Below, in pieces: positions 1-9,520 of a stretch of DNA of 24,576 bases. Position numbers and translations under genes: made by a program. Source of the DNA: Hemicentrotus pulcherrimus (taxonomy: Eukaryota > Echinodermata > Echinoidea > Camarodonta > Strongylocentrotidae). Under the pieces are notes generated by a model. It was given only the letters and a program-made list of their open reading frames with translations. It was not told the DNA's origin and ran no database searches. The DNA lies in NCBI GenBank assembly GCA_003118195.1, contig BEXV01000519.1, positions 66,577-91,152 of the forward strand, written 5' to 3'. Each line of letters begins with the position of its first letter. Within the stretch, counting starts at the first letter, position 1.

Positions 1-28
1 CCCCCCCCCCCCTCCCCCTCCCCTTCCG
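1..28 (+). repeat. C-rich homopolymer at window edge
   Basis: Twelve C residues, then C4-5 blocks separated by single or paired T. It is a low-complexity C/T tract cut by the window boundary. It could form a G-quadruplex or i-motif on one strand, but nothing else is attached to it. Confidence 0.9.
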
Positions 29-319
29 CAACAGTTTAACATCTTGCCTTCGCTCGAATGAAAACCTAGCCCTCCCATAACCAAAATCTGAATACTGTCA
101 AAGAATGTTTAGTTACCAAGGAGCATGCTCTCTTAATTCCACATAATTAATCTTCCTCATCTGATATAGCTGCATTCCGTACATTTTTTAATGAATTTAA
201 TTCCAAGTTTTATATAAGGCCGATAATTTTTTTCTTTCTTTTAACCGATGCTTCGACTATAAGGTTTTGCTTTTAGTGTGTAATTTAAGGGTGTTGCTTT
301 GATATATTTTAAGGATGTA

Positions 320-547
320 CTGAGGATGTTTTGTACTTAGAATTAAATTGTAATATATATCTCTTTGTTTAATTATTCATTTGTGTGAAGTGACTTTCTT
401 CTGGACCCCTCGTATGAACAGCGCCACCATGTTGGTGGACGCTGAGTAGGGCCATCCAGCCGTTTAACCTCTATAGTTTGTGTACATATTGTGTATCTAT
501 CATTGTACATCTTTTTATACGGAAAAACATTCAAATCAAATCAAAAC
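320..547 (+). mobile_element. Probable 3' end of a non-LTR retrotransposon (LINE or LINE-derived)
   Basis: An AT-rich tract leads to a GC-richer block at 400-465 and then a T-rich stretch. It ends in a short A-rich microsatellite-like tail of the AAATC/TCAAA type at 530-547. Within it, 421-442 forms a hairpin: GCG, CCACCA, TGT loop, TGGTGG, one bulged A, CGC. A 3' hairpin followed by a simple tandem tail is typical of CR1/L2/Jockey-type LINE ends and the SINEs that use them. No open reading frame is present, so this would be a 5'-truncated copy. The left boundary is approximate and the clade is not assigned. Confidence 0.45.
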
Positions 548-2039
548 ACTGCATTTTCCTCGGAGACCTGACATGTGCTCCAGCGGCTATTGCTTTAATT
601 TTGGCAAAGATATAGGATTCCGGATGCAATCGAATTTTATGTCAGCCTGTTATTTATAGTGTTTGACTCAGGGATGGAGGTTGAAGTAAAAAACTCGTTA
701 TTTGTGTATGAGAAATTGTACATTTGATTTTGTTTTATTATGATATCAGATATCACCATTCACACCTGTTCAAAACCTTTACATGTAAACAAATTGGCAA
801 CAACATAACATGCAGTTTGTACATTTTTTTAACTGTGAGAAGAACACCGTATATACTCGCATTGAAAAATGTTTATCTGTCATTTTAGGAACCTTCACAA
901 ATGTAATGTCAATGACACATCATGCCCCCCTTCCTTTTAAACAAAAGGAAAAATTAATATCAAGTAGTAGTTAGATTTTTAAAAACTGACCCAAGTTGAC
1001 GATAAAAAGCTATTTTGTATCATTCTTGAAGAGGTTACCGCACAAATTGTAAAAGTCGAAGATACAATATATTGGATCCGTGTAAGGACATGTACATGTA
1101 CAGAGTATTTAATGATGTGACCCACATACAGAAATCCATTTCTTGGTAAATGCAGGGTTTGTTCTTGAAGACATATCTGATCACTTTTATCATCAGCTAA
1201 TCAAACCAGTCGAGGTCGAATGATCTCCATTAGAAATCAAACTCCTCATCGGTTAACTTGGTCATTGTGAAATATATCTTTTTCAGTTATTAAAAACGGT
1301 GGTATTAATTCTAGCAAAGTAGGAACGCCCGTGGCGCTCAACTGAATATACAGAGTATATGACCGACGTCACACATTGAAGACGTTTAGCCCTCACAATA
1401 GCATACATGTACATGTATATGGGTGTTTCCGAATCGTGTAACGGTCAGTATGATGGTCAGATTTCAGTTCTCCGTAAACGTAACGAATAACTCTCTAAAT
1501 GATCATTCAGTTAAATTGGCGATAAATGTGTATAGAATGTTAATATAAATCCATCAATTATTCTTTCATTACTCATTCGGGAGACATAAAGTGAGATAAA
1601 TTCCTGATCAGACTTTATTCCTAAATGCCTCGAAATGTTGCATAATGCATCATTGCTTTTGTGAGTCTGTCATCTTCTCATTTATTCTATTCAAGAATCG
1701 CTCCCTTCCTCCTTCTCCAGTTTATTATAATTTCTATTGAATGATCATTACCAGGAATACTTTTAACAATTTCAATTGTAATTGTAAATAAACGTTTTGA
1801 AATATAAACTTCATTGAAACGATTGTACTTGAAATGTTAACACGACTAATTCAAGTAATAGAACATGACTCTTCCTTTAATCAAAGAGGAAATTAACAGG
1901 TATGCATGAAAATGAAAGAAATATCGTGGAATTTTTATATTAGGCTTTAAAAGTTATGAAAGGAACTTCGAGATATAATATATAGTAAGCTAAAGCGAGA
2001 TAGGGTAAATCAGAGAATAAGATACAGTGACACGAAAGT
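548..2039. other. AT-rich non-coding stretch without recognised features
   Basis: No frame of useful length and no protein similarity is recognised. Two short ACATGTACATGTA palindromic strings occur near 1089 and 1405, and a single TCGTTTGAAG-like or TATA string here is not informative. It could be intron or intergenic DNA. Confidence 0.6.
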
Positions 2040-2360
2040 AGTTAAATAGTAATCAAGGAGAAAGAAAGAAAGGGAATGAAAGAGAGGGGTGTATAAGGAG
2101 CGAGTGTGGGGTACTTGTGTGGGCGAGGGTATCTGTGTTTGGGCGTATGTGTGCGTACAAGAGAAAGAAAGAAGGAGAAAGAGAGAGAGAGAGAGAGAGG
2201 GGGGGGGAGGAGAGAAAGACGATATAAAAGAAGGATAATGGGAGATAGAGAAAATATAGAATGCAACTAGAAAGAAAAAAAAAAGAAAGAAAAAGAATGT
2301 GGACGTGAGACGGTGAGAGATAGAAAGTATGAGAAAGGAGAGAGAGAGAAAGACACTGGG
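2040..2360 (+). repeat. Purine-rich tract with (GA)n and G9
   Basis: About 320 bases are strongly biased to A and G on the plus strand. They include a (GA)n microsatellite at about 2180-2199 followed by nine G, and GAAA/GGAGA mixtures on both sides. The minus-strand frames here translate to Ser/Leu/Phe/Pro-rich strings caused by the pyrimidine bias and are not genes. Homopurine-homopyrimidine tracts of this kind can adopt triplex (H-DNA) structure; that is inference. Confidence 0.9.
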
Positions 2361-3130
2361 TGGTTGGAGGAATCCATTTAACTGATACAATGATAGGCCT
2401 CAATCTGTATTTACTTTATATCCTGAAACAAAACAAGAAAGAAAATGATGCACATTGAGGTCATATTTTAAAGCCGTTTATCTGGTAGATCTGATGAGAT
2501 ATACTGAGATGTTTTAGTACATTAGTATTACTGTATTCCTTTATGATACAGCTAATGAATCTATTTGCGGATGTTACCATGGATATGACATTCACTCAGC
2601 GGTTATCACTTGCATCATGGCATCATTGGATATACTAGTGAACATCCATGCTTATAATAATCACCTTTAAAAAAACGTACATAAATTAGACTTATGGTAT
2701 TCCAAGCTGATAGAGATGTACTTAGTTTCTAAATGATTTTTTGAAAGACGTGATATTGTGACATTTTGAAGCTAAATTAAAAGAAATCCAAATTAATCAG
2801 ATAATGTATTTGTATTCAACAAGGAGCACACAAAATAAACATGAAAGTACGTCATTGAGATTAAAATAACTGAGTGCCGTTTATGTCTTAAGAGAACCGT
2901 TCAAGCTATGTTTTGTATTTCGTTAGATGACGTTTTCACCGTGTAAGAAGTTCCACACTAGCGATAAATGGGCGTTTCCCAGAGTTCGCTCATCAACCAT
3001 GCATCTTTAAATAATGCACAACATGTCGTCGTTAATACGGATATCACAAGCATTCACCCTCATCCTACATCAATCCCTTCTCATCCCACTCTTCATCATT
3101 CCATATGCTTCCTTATCTCAGTCACACCGC
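2361..3130. other. Non-coding stretch, nothing recognised
   Basis: This is AT-rich sequence with a pyrimidine-biased part at about 3050-3115 (repeated CATC/TCAT words). The short frames in it have no recognisable domains. Confidence 0.5.
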
Positions 3131-3203
3131 TTAACCCATTGCTTACTGGAACCTGGTGGTCCCTGTGACTGAGAATTAGAGAATTCAGTAGCCAACGGGT
3201 TAA
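3131..3203. repeat. 73 bp palindromic element with TTAACCC ends
   Basis: The element begins TTAACCCATTG and ends CAACGGGTTAA. The reverse complement of the right end (TTAACCCGTTGGCTACTGAA, 3184-3203) matches the left end (TTAACCCATTGCTTACTGGA, 3131-3150) with few differences. Between them lies about 33 bases of moderate GC. Small terminal-inverted-repeat units like this are usual for hairpin-type or heavily deleted MITE sequences. No clear target-site duplication was seen. Confidence 0.6.
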
Positions 3204-4803
3204 CCGATCCCATAACTTCCCCAAAACTGATCGATACTTGGCCATTCAGGGTAATGTTATTTATGATCATTGTTCTGTTCGGTATCATGTTGGTCTCGTA
3301 GGTGAGACTGAGGGTATGGCACAGGTATGAGCTTGTTCTCTTTATATTCATATTCAGTTGTTGTTAACATTAATTCCCTACGTGGATCTCTCTTTCTAAC
3401 TCACTATGCTCCTTTTGGTCTTCTGTGGTAGAAAAGGAATCAAAGCGATAGATAGATAAACAGAGAGATGGAGAGATACCGAGATCGCGCTAGACAATGT
3501 GTCAACCAGGGACATGCTACAGATGGTTAAACTAACTCGACCTGCTCACCACCCGCCCACGACACAACCCAAATAACACAAAACAAAATCACAATACAAG
3601 GATGGCGTGAAGTGCAAAAGATCATTTCCCAGCATATATTTCTCAGTATTTGTCATATCATACACAATATACACACATCTATAATTTTATAAACGTTATT
3701 TCGCCTTCTGTTGCTGTTGTTGGTGAAAGGTCAAGACCGCAAGATTGCTTGTCTTTTAATCATTTCCTATATCCAATCTGTTTGTCTGCAGAAAAGCGTA
3801 GGCAGAGGTGGTTTAATTCTTCTCAACCTCCTTTGAACACGTGAGAAGGCCGCCCGATATTTCTTCTTCAGAATCGTTTTAAATTTCAAACAACAGTACT
3901 AAAAGAACGTTTCTCCCTATCAAACAGATTCTTGATAAAGTACTACTGGATCATTTTCTTTCCTGCTCACAAGATTGTCATTATTGTTTCTTGCAGCACG
4001 TAAAGCCAGAAGCGTATTGCGGAAAGTTCGGAGAACAAATTTATACCCAAATTCAGAATCAAAAGGCATTACTTTCAAAGGACATAGCGTTACAAAGAAG
4101 TAGTTTAATTTCGGCGGGGGTGGCGGCAGTATTGCAAAGGGGTGCGGAGATGTTTTAACCCAGGGAAGTTTATAAGCCGTTGTTTCACATCAATGGAGAC
4201 ATAGACTTGAAATTAAACATTCTTGAATGATACATTCGAATTCAAAATATCATTTATTTCTATTCAGCGTAAGCCTGTACATGAAATACATATTATGTAG
4301 GCAGCATCTCTAAAACAATAAATACAATTTATGGCAAGAAACGTAAAATAATACAAAATGTCATCTAGGGAAGTAAAGGTTAAACGAATAATGAAACGAG
4401 TCAAAAAGATTTAGGAAGAACAGAAATAATAGTCGATACTCAGATTGAGCTAGTTTCACTTTTTGTTGTGTTCAAAGACTACGAAGTAACTTCAAGGATG
4501 TAACAATAACAGAAAAAAAAACGTAATTTGATGGTTATTATGAGTGCTTTCAGATACAGAAAATAAAAGATTTGTTACAAGACTATATACTTAAAGCCCC
4601 TCTAAAGGCCTGGGAGCCCCGAATTCGCCAACAATTAGATGGCAAAACTTCACATAAATTGTATCATATTGTGAAAGATGTCATTTAAGACACACTTCTG
4701 CTCTGGCAAAGATTCTCCCCCCAAAAAAATTGTTTGAAGAGAAATATTGATAAAATAATACATACTTTGGGTTTTCTGTTGTACATAGAAAACCTATATT
4801 TCG
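3204..4803. other. Non-coding stretch, nothing recognised
   Basis: The frames at 3118-3351 (minus) and 3650-3844 (plus) have no domain, splice context or compositional support. A short G/C-rich patch at about 4115-4150 (GGCGGGGGTGGCGGCAG) and one at 4595-4630 stand out from the AT-rich background, but neither has an interpretable role. Confidence 0.5.
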
Positions 4804-4887
4804 CAACAACGATATTAGGACTCCTCCAGAAATTCATGAACAACACACATGAAAAATGGTTCTTAAATCACATGTGCTGCACTCAAA
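4804..4887 (+). repeat. Left copy of direct repeat flanking the TAG microsatellite
   Basis: Runs from CAACAACGATATTAGGACTC to CATGTGCTGCACTCAAA. It aligns over about 84 bases with 5180-5264 at an offset of 376-378 bases, including AGGACTCCT, CATGAAC and the identical 17-base CATGTGCTGCACTCAAA. Confidence 0.85.
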
Positions 4888-4892
4888 CATAA

Positions 4893-4972
4893 TGGTAGTA
4901 GTGGTGGTGTTAGTAGTAGAAGTAGTATTAGCGGGGATATCAGTAGTAGTAGAAATATTAGAAGTAGTAGAT

Positions 4973-5011
<39 letters not shown>

Positions 5012-5179
5012 ATAACAATAGTCGTAGTAGCTGTAGTAGTAGTAATACAGTAGTATTAATGGTAGCAGCAGCAGTAGTAGTAGTAGAAGTAGTAGTAGTA
5101 GTAGTAGTAGTATTCATGGCAGTAGCAGCAGCGGTAGTATTAGTAGTAGTAGTAGTATTTGTAGTAGCAGCAGCAGCAT
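4893..5179 (+). repeat. Compound TAG/AGC trinucleotide microsatellite, about 290 bp
   Basis: Long runs of GTA/TAG triplets are interrupted by AGAAGTAG, GGTGGTG, ATAACAATAG and several CAG/CAGCAG blocks. All three frames on each strand give poly-Val, poly-Leu or poly-Ser-like strings, so the open frames here are artefacts of the repeat. The longest uninterrupted run is at about 4969-5010. The tract lies exactly between two copies of one direct repeat. Confidence 0.95.
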
Positions 5180-5264
5180 CAACAACAATATCAGGACTCC
5201 TTCATAAATGCATGAACGGCACATATCAAACATGGTTTCGGAATCGTCATGTGCTGCACTCAAA
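5180..5264 (+). repeat. Right copy of direct repeat flanking the TAG microsatellite
   Basis: Diverged copy of 4804-4887: CAACAACAATATCAGGACTC through CATGTGCTGCACTCAAA. Substitutions are scattered (for example TTCATG versus TGCATG, ACAACACACAT versus ACGGCACATAT), so the duplication is not recent. Confidence 0.85.
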
Positions 5265-6920
5265 TAGAATAGAATTCGATGAACATAAGTAGAGAATAGC
5301 ATTTACCATATACCTACACATGTTCTGGCTTTATGTACCCGAGTGCTACTATAATTAAGGTACCCATGACATAATTATATACATATAGTTTCCTCTAAAA
5401 TAAACATCCATAGTTATGGACAATAATTAACTCAATATCATCCGATCCATAACTCTACTATAATTCTACGGTGTACAGATTGTTACGTGATCTCCAAATA
5501 CATAACTTCCTACATAGAGGCAATTGCAGGAAAATAGAATCGTAATACACAATTGTAATAGCAAATTGCAAACTATTTTGTCTTTGTCGGGCAGAGGGGN
5601 GGATATAGTATTAAGGAATGAATATCTTTTGTTCTTACCGACATTACCATGAGAGGAAATTAAGATAGCGAGTGCTTACGTCATTTTCTTAATTACAGTG
5701 ATCTATTGGTAAGGTCGCAGTGGTGCATCGCAGGGACGAACCCGTTGAAACACGCTGTATTATATCTGACCTAGATACTATTACAATGATGCATTTCGAT
5801 TTCAATGCAAGGCAAGTCCGAACCCTGCTTAAAACTAGCCATATTTAAAGTTCATTCATCGCACTGATTGCTTCCAATTCATGAGGCACATGAAACTCTG
5901 CACCGATTAAAAAAAACAAAACTATAGTGGCTCTCTGCTTTTTATCCGTGTGTGTAAAGAGGTTTCAAATCAATGACGGCACATATCATCGCAAAGATGT
6001 TCGAGAAATCAATTCAGGGGCAATTTCAAACCATGTTCGGATTACGAATACGACATTGTAATGTTTGTACATTTCAGCAGGTGATAAATCATGTATCGAA
6101 ATTGCCTAAGGTTGATTTATAAAAAAAAAATGTGGCGATTGTGTTGCACATGATCTGTCTCTTCATCTCCTTCATTCTCATATCAAACAGTACCTTCGAA
6201 GACAAAATGGTTTTGACAAATAAAATGAAGACATACGGAATTCATTGATTATTTAGAACAATTTGATGAGAATATTACATGGATGTCATTGCTCCCAAAT
6301 CACCATCATTCGAAAGTCATAGATTAGCTTTTAAGAAAACAACCTTTTGGCACATCAATGAATATATAAAGAAATCCTCATAGATTAGCATTAATTATGA
6401 TGTTATTGTTTCGCTTCACTAAAATAAAGCACAGATCATCAAGATCTAATGCTACTGCTGAATTTAATTACCCAGTCCAGTTTTCAACACATTTGTTAAT
6501 TCGGATTAATAAATAAAACACTTCAAAATAATTGTCTAATGATTACGATGATTGTCGTCGTGGTCATAATGATGAAAGACTATAGGTTGTAAGGCTTACA
6601 CAAACTACGAAAGGAAGGAAATTTCTATTTGGAGAAATCTTTCAAGTTACAAATAATTAAAGAATATGCACATTATTTTCAGCATGGGTACCTGATTTAT
6701 ATATTATTATTATTTTACATGTTTAATACTAATATTATTCTACTTCATTACGATGTAAATTTAATTTCCTATATTCTATTAATATACGTTTTGTTCAAGT
6801 GCGGAAGAATTTATATAAATTTAAATTAATTAGATGAGCCAGTGCACAGGAGTTGTTTCAGATCATCAATAATGATCTGTCAGTTTATGACAGGTTCAGT
6901 GACCCATTCAAAATTCTATA
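5265..6920. other. AT-rich non-coding stretch; one ambiguous base
   Basis: No gene is recognised. Position 5600 is N, directly after a G-run (GAGGGGN), so the reference is uncertain there. The small frame at 6629-6829 is very AT-rich and hydrophobic by composition only. A poly(A) tract lies at about 6120-6130. Confidence 0.5.
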
Positions 6921-7076
6921 TCAAGTGTCTCTCCAAGTTCCTCGGTCTTGGGCCAAACGTTTCATCGTTTCATATCCTGTTGCTCCACACTGTATTATAA
7001 CATCGTCTAGAAAGCCTTTACGAGGTCTTCCCCTCTTCTTCTTTCCATGGATACGACCTTCTATGACTCTGAGCAT
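6921..7076 (-). pseudogene. Fossil C-terminal fragment of a non-LTR retrotransposon reverse transcriptase
   Basis: The minus strand reads 51 codons from 7076 to a TGA at 6923-6921. The peptide begins MLRVIEGRIHGKKKRGRPRK, continues GFLDDVIIQCGATGYETMKR and ends LAQDRGTWRDT. Known: a basic GKxxRGRPR segment, then a W/F-L/M-D-D/N motif, then LAQDRxxWR, is the typical C-terminal tail of endonuclease/reverse-transcriptase ORF2 proteins of many invertebrate LINEs. An in-frame TGA lies two codons upstream of the first Met, and no upstream RT motifs were found in the AT-rich neighbourhood. This is therefore a truncated, non-functional remnant. The plus-strand 123-codon frame across the same bases is its shadow. 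The LINE clade is not assigned. Confidence 0.8.
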
Positions 7077-8344
7077 CATGTTTCAGATACCAATTCCTTT
7101 TTTAGTAAAAATAATATTTAGTCATCATCATGACTTTTCCCCCCTTTCGTTGAGCATCAAAATAATGTTTAAAAAAAAAACTATTATGATAGGAATGCTA
7201 TATTTTCATAAATACATCTCATAAATGGTATCTTCTCTATTAAATAAACATCGACTTTACAATTTTACATTTCTATTGGGTTCTACATACTAAAGCATTA
7301 TACCCAATACCATTGATATCGTCAAAACGCTTAGCAGACATTGAGGCGTAGGTTTTGTGAATTATAAATATTTTCATATCCATTGAATTTGACTTTTGAA
7401 AGAGAGACTGTCGTCTTACTGTCGATTTCTCTCCTAGTGGCTATTGATTTCATCTTTACACGAGGCAGTATTTTTTAGCGAACGAAGGACGAATTCCATT
7501 TCAAAATTGCCGGCTATTATCATAGTCCGCTCGATGCCACGCATAAGTGTGCTTAGAGAAAAGGTTAATCGGAAGAGATCCGCTTGAAGGTGGTATGGTT
7601 ATCTGGGTTTGTGTGATACGATTCAATTCACGCACACCCACGTAATGTGAACGCACATCGCATGCTTGATATTCAATACATGGTACTGGCATTCATCTCC
7701 GCCTGGTCTCTCCGTGTCACCGTCCTACTCCCAAACCTATTAGCTGTTGTGAACTACCCATTTATCAATCTCTAATATCGTCATTTCTCTTCTATTCCGC
7801 TATTTTTATCAAGTGATCGTGTTGGAAATAACAACAAATTATAACACGCGGATATAGAAATGAGGCAAACTGAACACCATCTCATCTAAAAAAAACCTTT
7901 AGACAGTTGTTCAACACAAATTTTGAAATAACTGAATCATTGTATATGGGTTATTTTTTTTATAAACTTTGTTTAAAAATATATTATCATTCTTTCATTT
8001 CTAGGGGAAGTCACCGAATTGTTAAATGATAAAAGTGTTGAAGTCCAGAATTTCGCGCATTTGCTGATCTAAATCTTAAATCATTCATAAATTATTCATT
8101 AATCCACTTCGTATAGAGCTTCCACATGGATGTTTTTACTTTCCCCTGATTTTACGGCTTCATCGAAATTAACTTGTCATTTTTGTATTGCCAATATTAA
8201 AAAGCTTTTCTATTTAGATGTAATTATTTCATGTTGAATAAGCTCAATCAAGAGTGGAATAAAATCATTACTTTGGGATCTTTCCGTATCATAAGAGATT
8301 TAGAGGAGATTATAGGATCTTTTTTTGCACAAAGACCATAACGA
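7077..8344. other. Non-coding stretch, nothing recognised
   Basis: The segment just beyond 7077 should be the upstream side of the decayed LINE on the minus strand, but no further RT motif is visible. The minus frame at 7501-7692 has no recognisable domain. Confidence 0.45.
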
Positions 8345-8450
8345 ATAAACATGCTTTTATCGGATATCGGGATAAGTTTTAACTTATCGCATGTGTTGAA
8401 TTCCATGCATAGAATTACTTGTGGATAATTTGTAAAAATACGTTAATTGT
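8345..8450 (+). repeat. First copy of a ~100 bp direct repeat
   Basis: Contains ATGCTTTTATCGGATATCGG, then AACTTATC, TGTGTTGAATTCC, GCATAGAATT, GTGGATAATTT and AAAAATACG in order. The same words recur in the same order at 8524-8641, 179 bases further on. AACTTATC is close to an inverse of GGATAAGTT just before it, giving a small hairpin (GATAAGTTTTAACTTATC). Confidence 0.85.
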
Positions 8451-8523
8451 TTTTCGCCCCTACCGGTATTCGACGGACAAAGGGAATAATAGTAAATGAT
8501 AAGATTGTAATATTGCAAAGATT

Positions 8524-8641
8524 ATAAATATGCTTTTATCGGATATCGGGATTATTTAAACTTATCACCTTTTGTGTTGAATTCCGAGCATAGAATTTGT
8601 TGTGGATAATTTTTAAAAATACGATGATTGTACGATAATAA
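8524..8641 (+). repeat. Second copy of a ~100 bp direct repeat
   Basis: A diverged partner of 8345-8450 with the identical 20-base core ATGCTTTTATCGGATATCGG and small indels. The hairpin stem of copy 1 is degraded here (GATTATTTAAACTTATC). Probably a local segmental duplication or two inserted copies of a short repeat. Confidence 0.85.
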
Positions 8642-8807
8642 ATGCATTACTCAAAATAAAAAATACGAAAGAACTTAAGTTCCATCTAGTCCTTTATGCA
8701 ATTTAGACGTGTTTACGAATTTACCTTATTCATTTCCTCATTGATTGTTTGAGAAAAGTTTGTGATTTTTGTTTAAATATTCTTTGTTGCATTAATTACC
8801 AAATGAT

Positions 8808-9152
8808 TTAGTGTGCATCAGACTGGTGGCGATATATTCGTGCATAATTATCTAACAGTAATTGGGATGTGTATCTTACATCAATGACGATACTCAATGG
8901 CTTCATAAATTGCATGTGGGGCGCTGTCATGTAAAATGAGAAGCCATTGTATAATATTAGGCATGAGAAAGCACTTCCGATGTACATGTATGTAACAGTG
9001 TCATTGGGTGTATACGGTTTACAAAGGCAGGCTCTTCCAGAGAGAAATCCTAGGTTGAACAACGCAGTGTCGCAGTTTCCACAAACAGGTAGTTTTAAAG
9101 CATCTTTACAAGTACACCTTGATAGATTTGTTGTCATTTCAGTCATAGTCAT
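8808..9152 (-). other. Open frame in the 3' flank or UTR of the prokineticin-like gene; coding status doubtful
   Basis: A 114-codon frame opens at ATG 9152 with an in-frame TGA just upstream. It begins about 97 bases downstream of the prokineticin-like stop. Residues 13-44 hold seven cysteines (CTC, CGNC and CLC clusters), after which the sequence turns hydrophobic and then unremarkable. No acceptor with a pyrimidine tract precedes the Cys-rich part, and the cysteine order does not repeat the AVIT pattern. It most likely lies in 3' UTR or flanking DNA and is open by chance. An alternative last exon or a small Cys-rich protein cannot be excluded. I saw no canonical AATAAA on this strand in the roughly 600 bases after the stop. 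Confidence 0.15.
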
Positions 9153-9248
9153 TCATAGGTCCAGAGGGGAATCCAATGACTGCAGTAACATACTGCATAT
9201 CAGCCACACACGGGAGTCCGATCATGAATAATTCTGCAGGAGCTGTCG

Positions 9249-9491
9249 TCAGAACCCACACTGACCTCGTCGTCGTTCTCCTAACCGCCCTGGGTTGTCG
9301 CACTGGAGACCGATGGCGCACGGGCAATAGTATCCCTCTCGAACACCAAACCAAGGGAACGATTGGCTACGGAGATTGCACTGCTCGAAAAGACCACCCA
9401 ATGGCTTGCACACCCGATGATTGCCGATTCGCGACCGAACGCAACACGTGGGCCGATCAAGTTCTAAACAATCCAGATCCGTCTTACAGGT
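9249..9491 (-). CDS. Terminal coding exon of a prokineticin/astakine-like secreted cysteine-rich protein
   Basis: Seen: reading right to left, the exon encodes 80 residues and ends in TGA at 9251-9249. Ten cysteines fall at residues 2, 8, 16, 17, 28, 38, 56, 58, 64 and 78, giving C-5-C-7-CC-10-C-9-C-17-C-P-C-5-C-13-C. A KPLG motif follows cysteine 5 and a C-P-C motif spans 56-58. Known: vertebrate prokineticins and arthropod astakines are small secreted ligands with a five-disulfide colipase-like fold. They share the CxPLG and CPC signatures and nearly the same spacing, with 9 and 17 residues in the two central loops. Inferred: a secreted signalling protein. The first codon ACC (Thr) follows a CTACAG acceptor, so the intron is phase 0 and there is no ATG here. 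A separate upstream exon should supply the signal peptide. The vertebrate AVITGA N-terminus is absent from this exon. Loops 2-3 and 9-10 are longer than in prokineticins, and an Arg-rich ERRR lies before the last cysteine. GC content is clearly above the flanks. Family assignment is firm; ortholog identity and receptor are unknown. Confidence 0.85.
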   Translation of the reverse strand, partial: TCKTDLDCLELDRPTCCVRSRIGNHRVCKPLGGLFEQCNLRSQSFPWFGVREGYYCPCAIGLQCDNPGRLGERRRGQCGF

Positions 9492-9520
9492 CTGTAGAGA
9501 CAGAAACAAAACAAAAATAG
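9492..9520 (-). promoter_or_regulatory. 3' splice acceptor of the prokineticin-like exon
   Basis: On the minus strand, a run of about 25 mostly pyrimidine bases with T and TG stretches ends in CTCTACAG immediately before the first codon (ACC) of the cysteine-rich exon. The acceptor AG is at 9493-9492. Length, pyrimidine content and CAG ending match a metazoan 3' splice site. The open frame continues a few codons into this tract but has no ATG, which supports an intron boundary rather than a start. No branch point is assigned. Confidence 0.75.

Noticed and set aside
2010..2403. Three overlapping Ser/Leu/Phe/Pro-rich minus-strand frames
   Set aside because: They arise from a homopyrimidine strand with few stop codons; no domain or splice context.
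4856..5302. Poly-Val and poly-Leu open frames on both strands
   Set aside because: They are translations of the TAG/AGC microsatellite; every frame of the repeat is open and none has other coding evidence.
5700..5760. tRNA- or SINE-like word (GACGAACCC after a GTGGTGCATCG string)
   Set aside because: No cloverleaf, no paired acceptor stem and no intact A and B boxes could be drawn.
6853..7224. 123-codon plus-strand frame
   Set aside because: It is antisense to the LINE reverse-transcriptase relic, which explains its openness.
8947..9520. Plus-strand frames over the prokineticin-like region and the minus frame at 9139-9354
   Set aside because: They are shadows of the Cys-rich minus-strand exon in other frames with no recognisable features.
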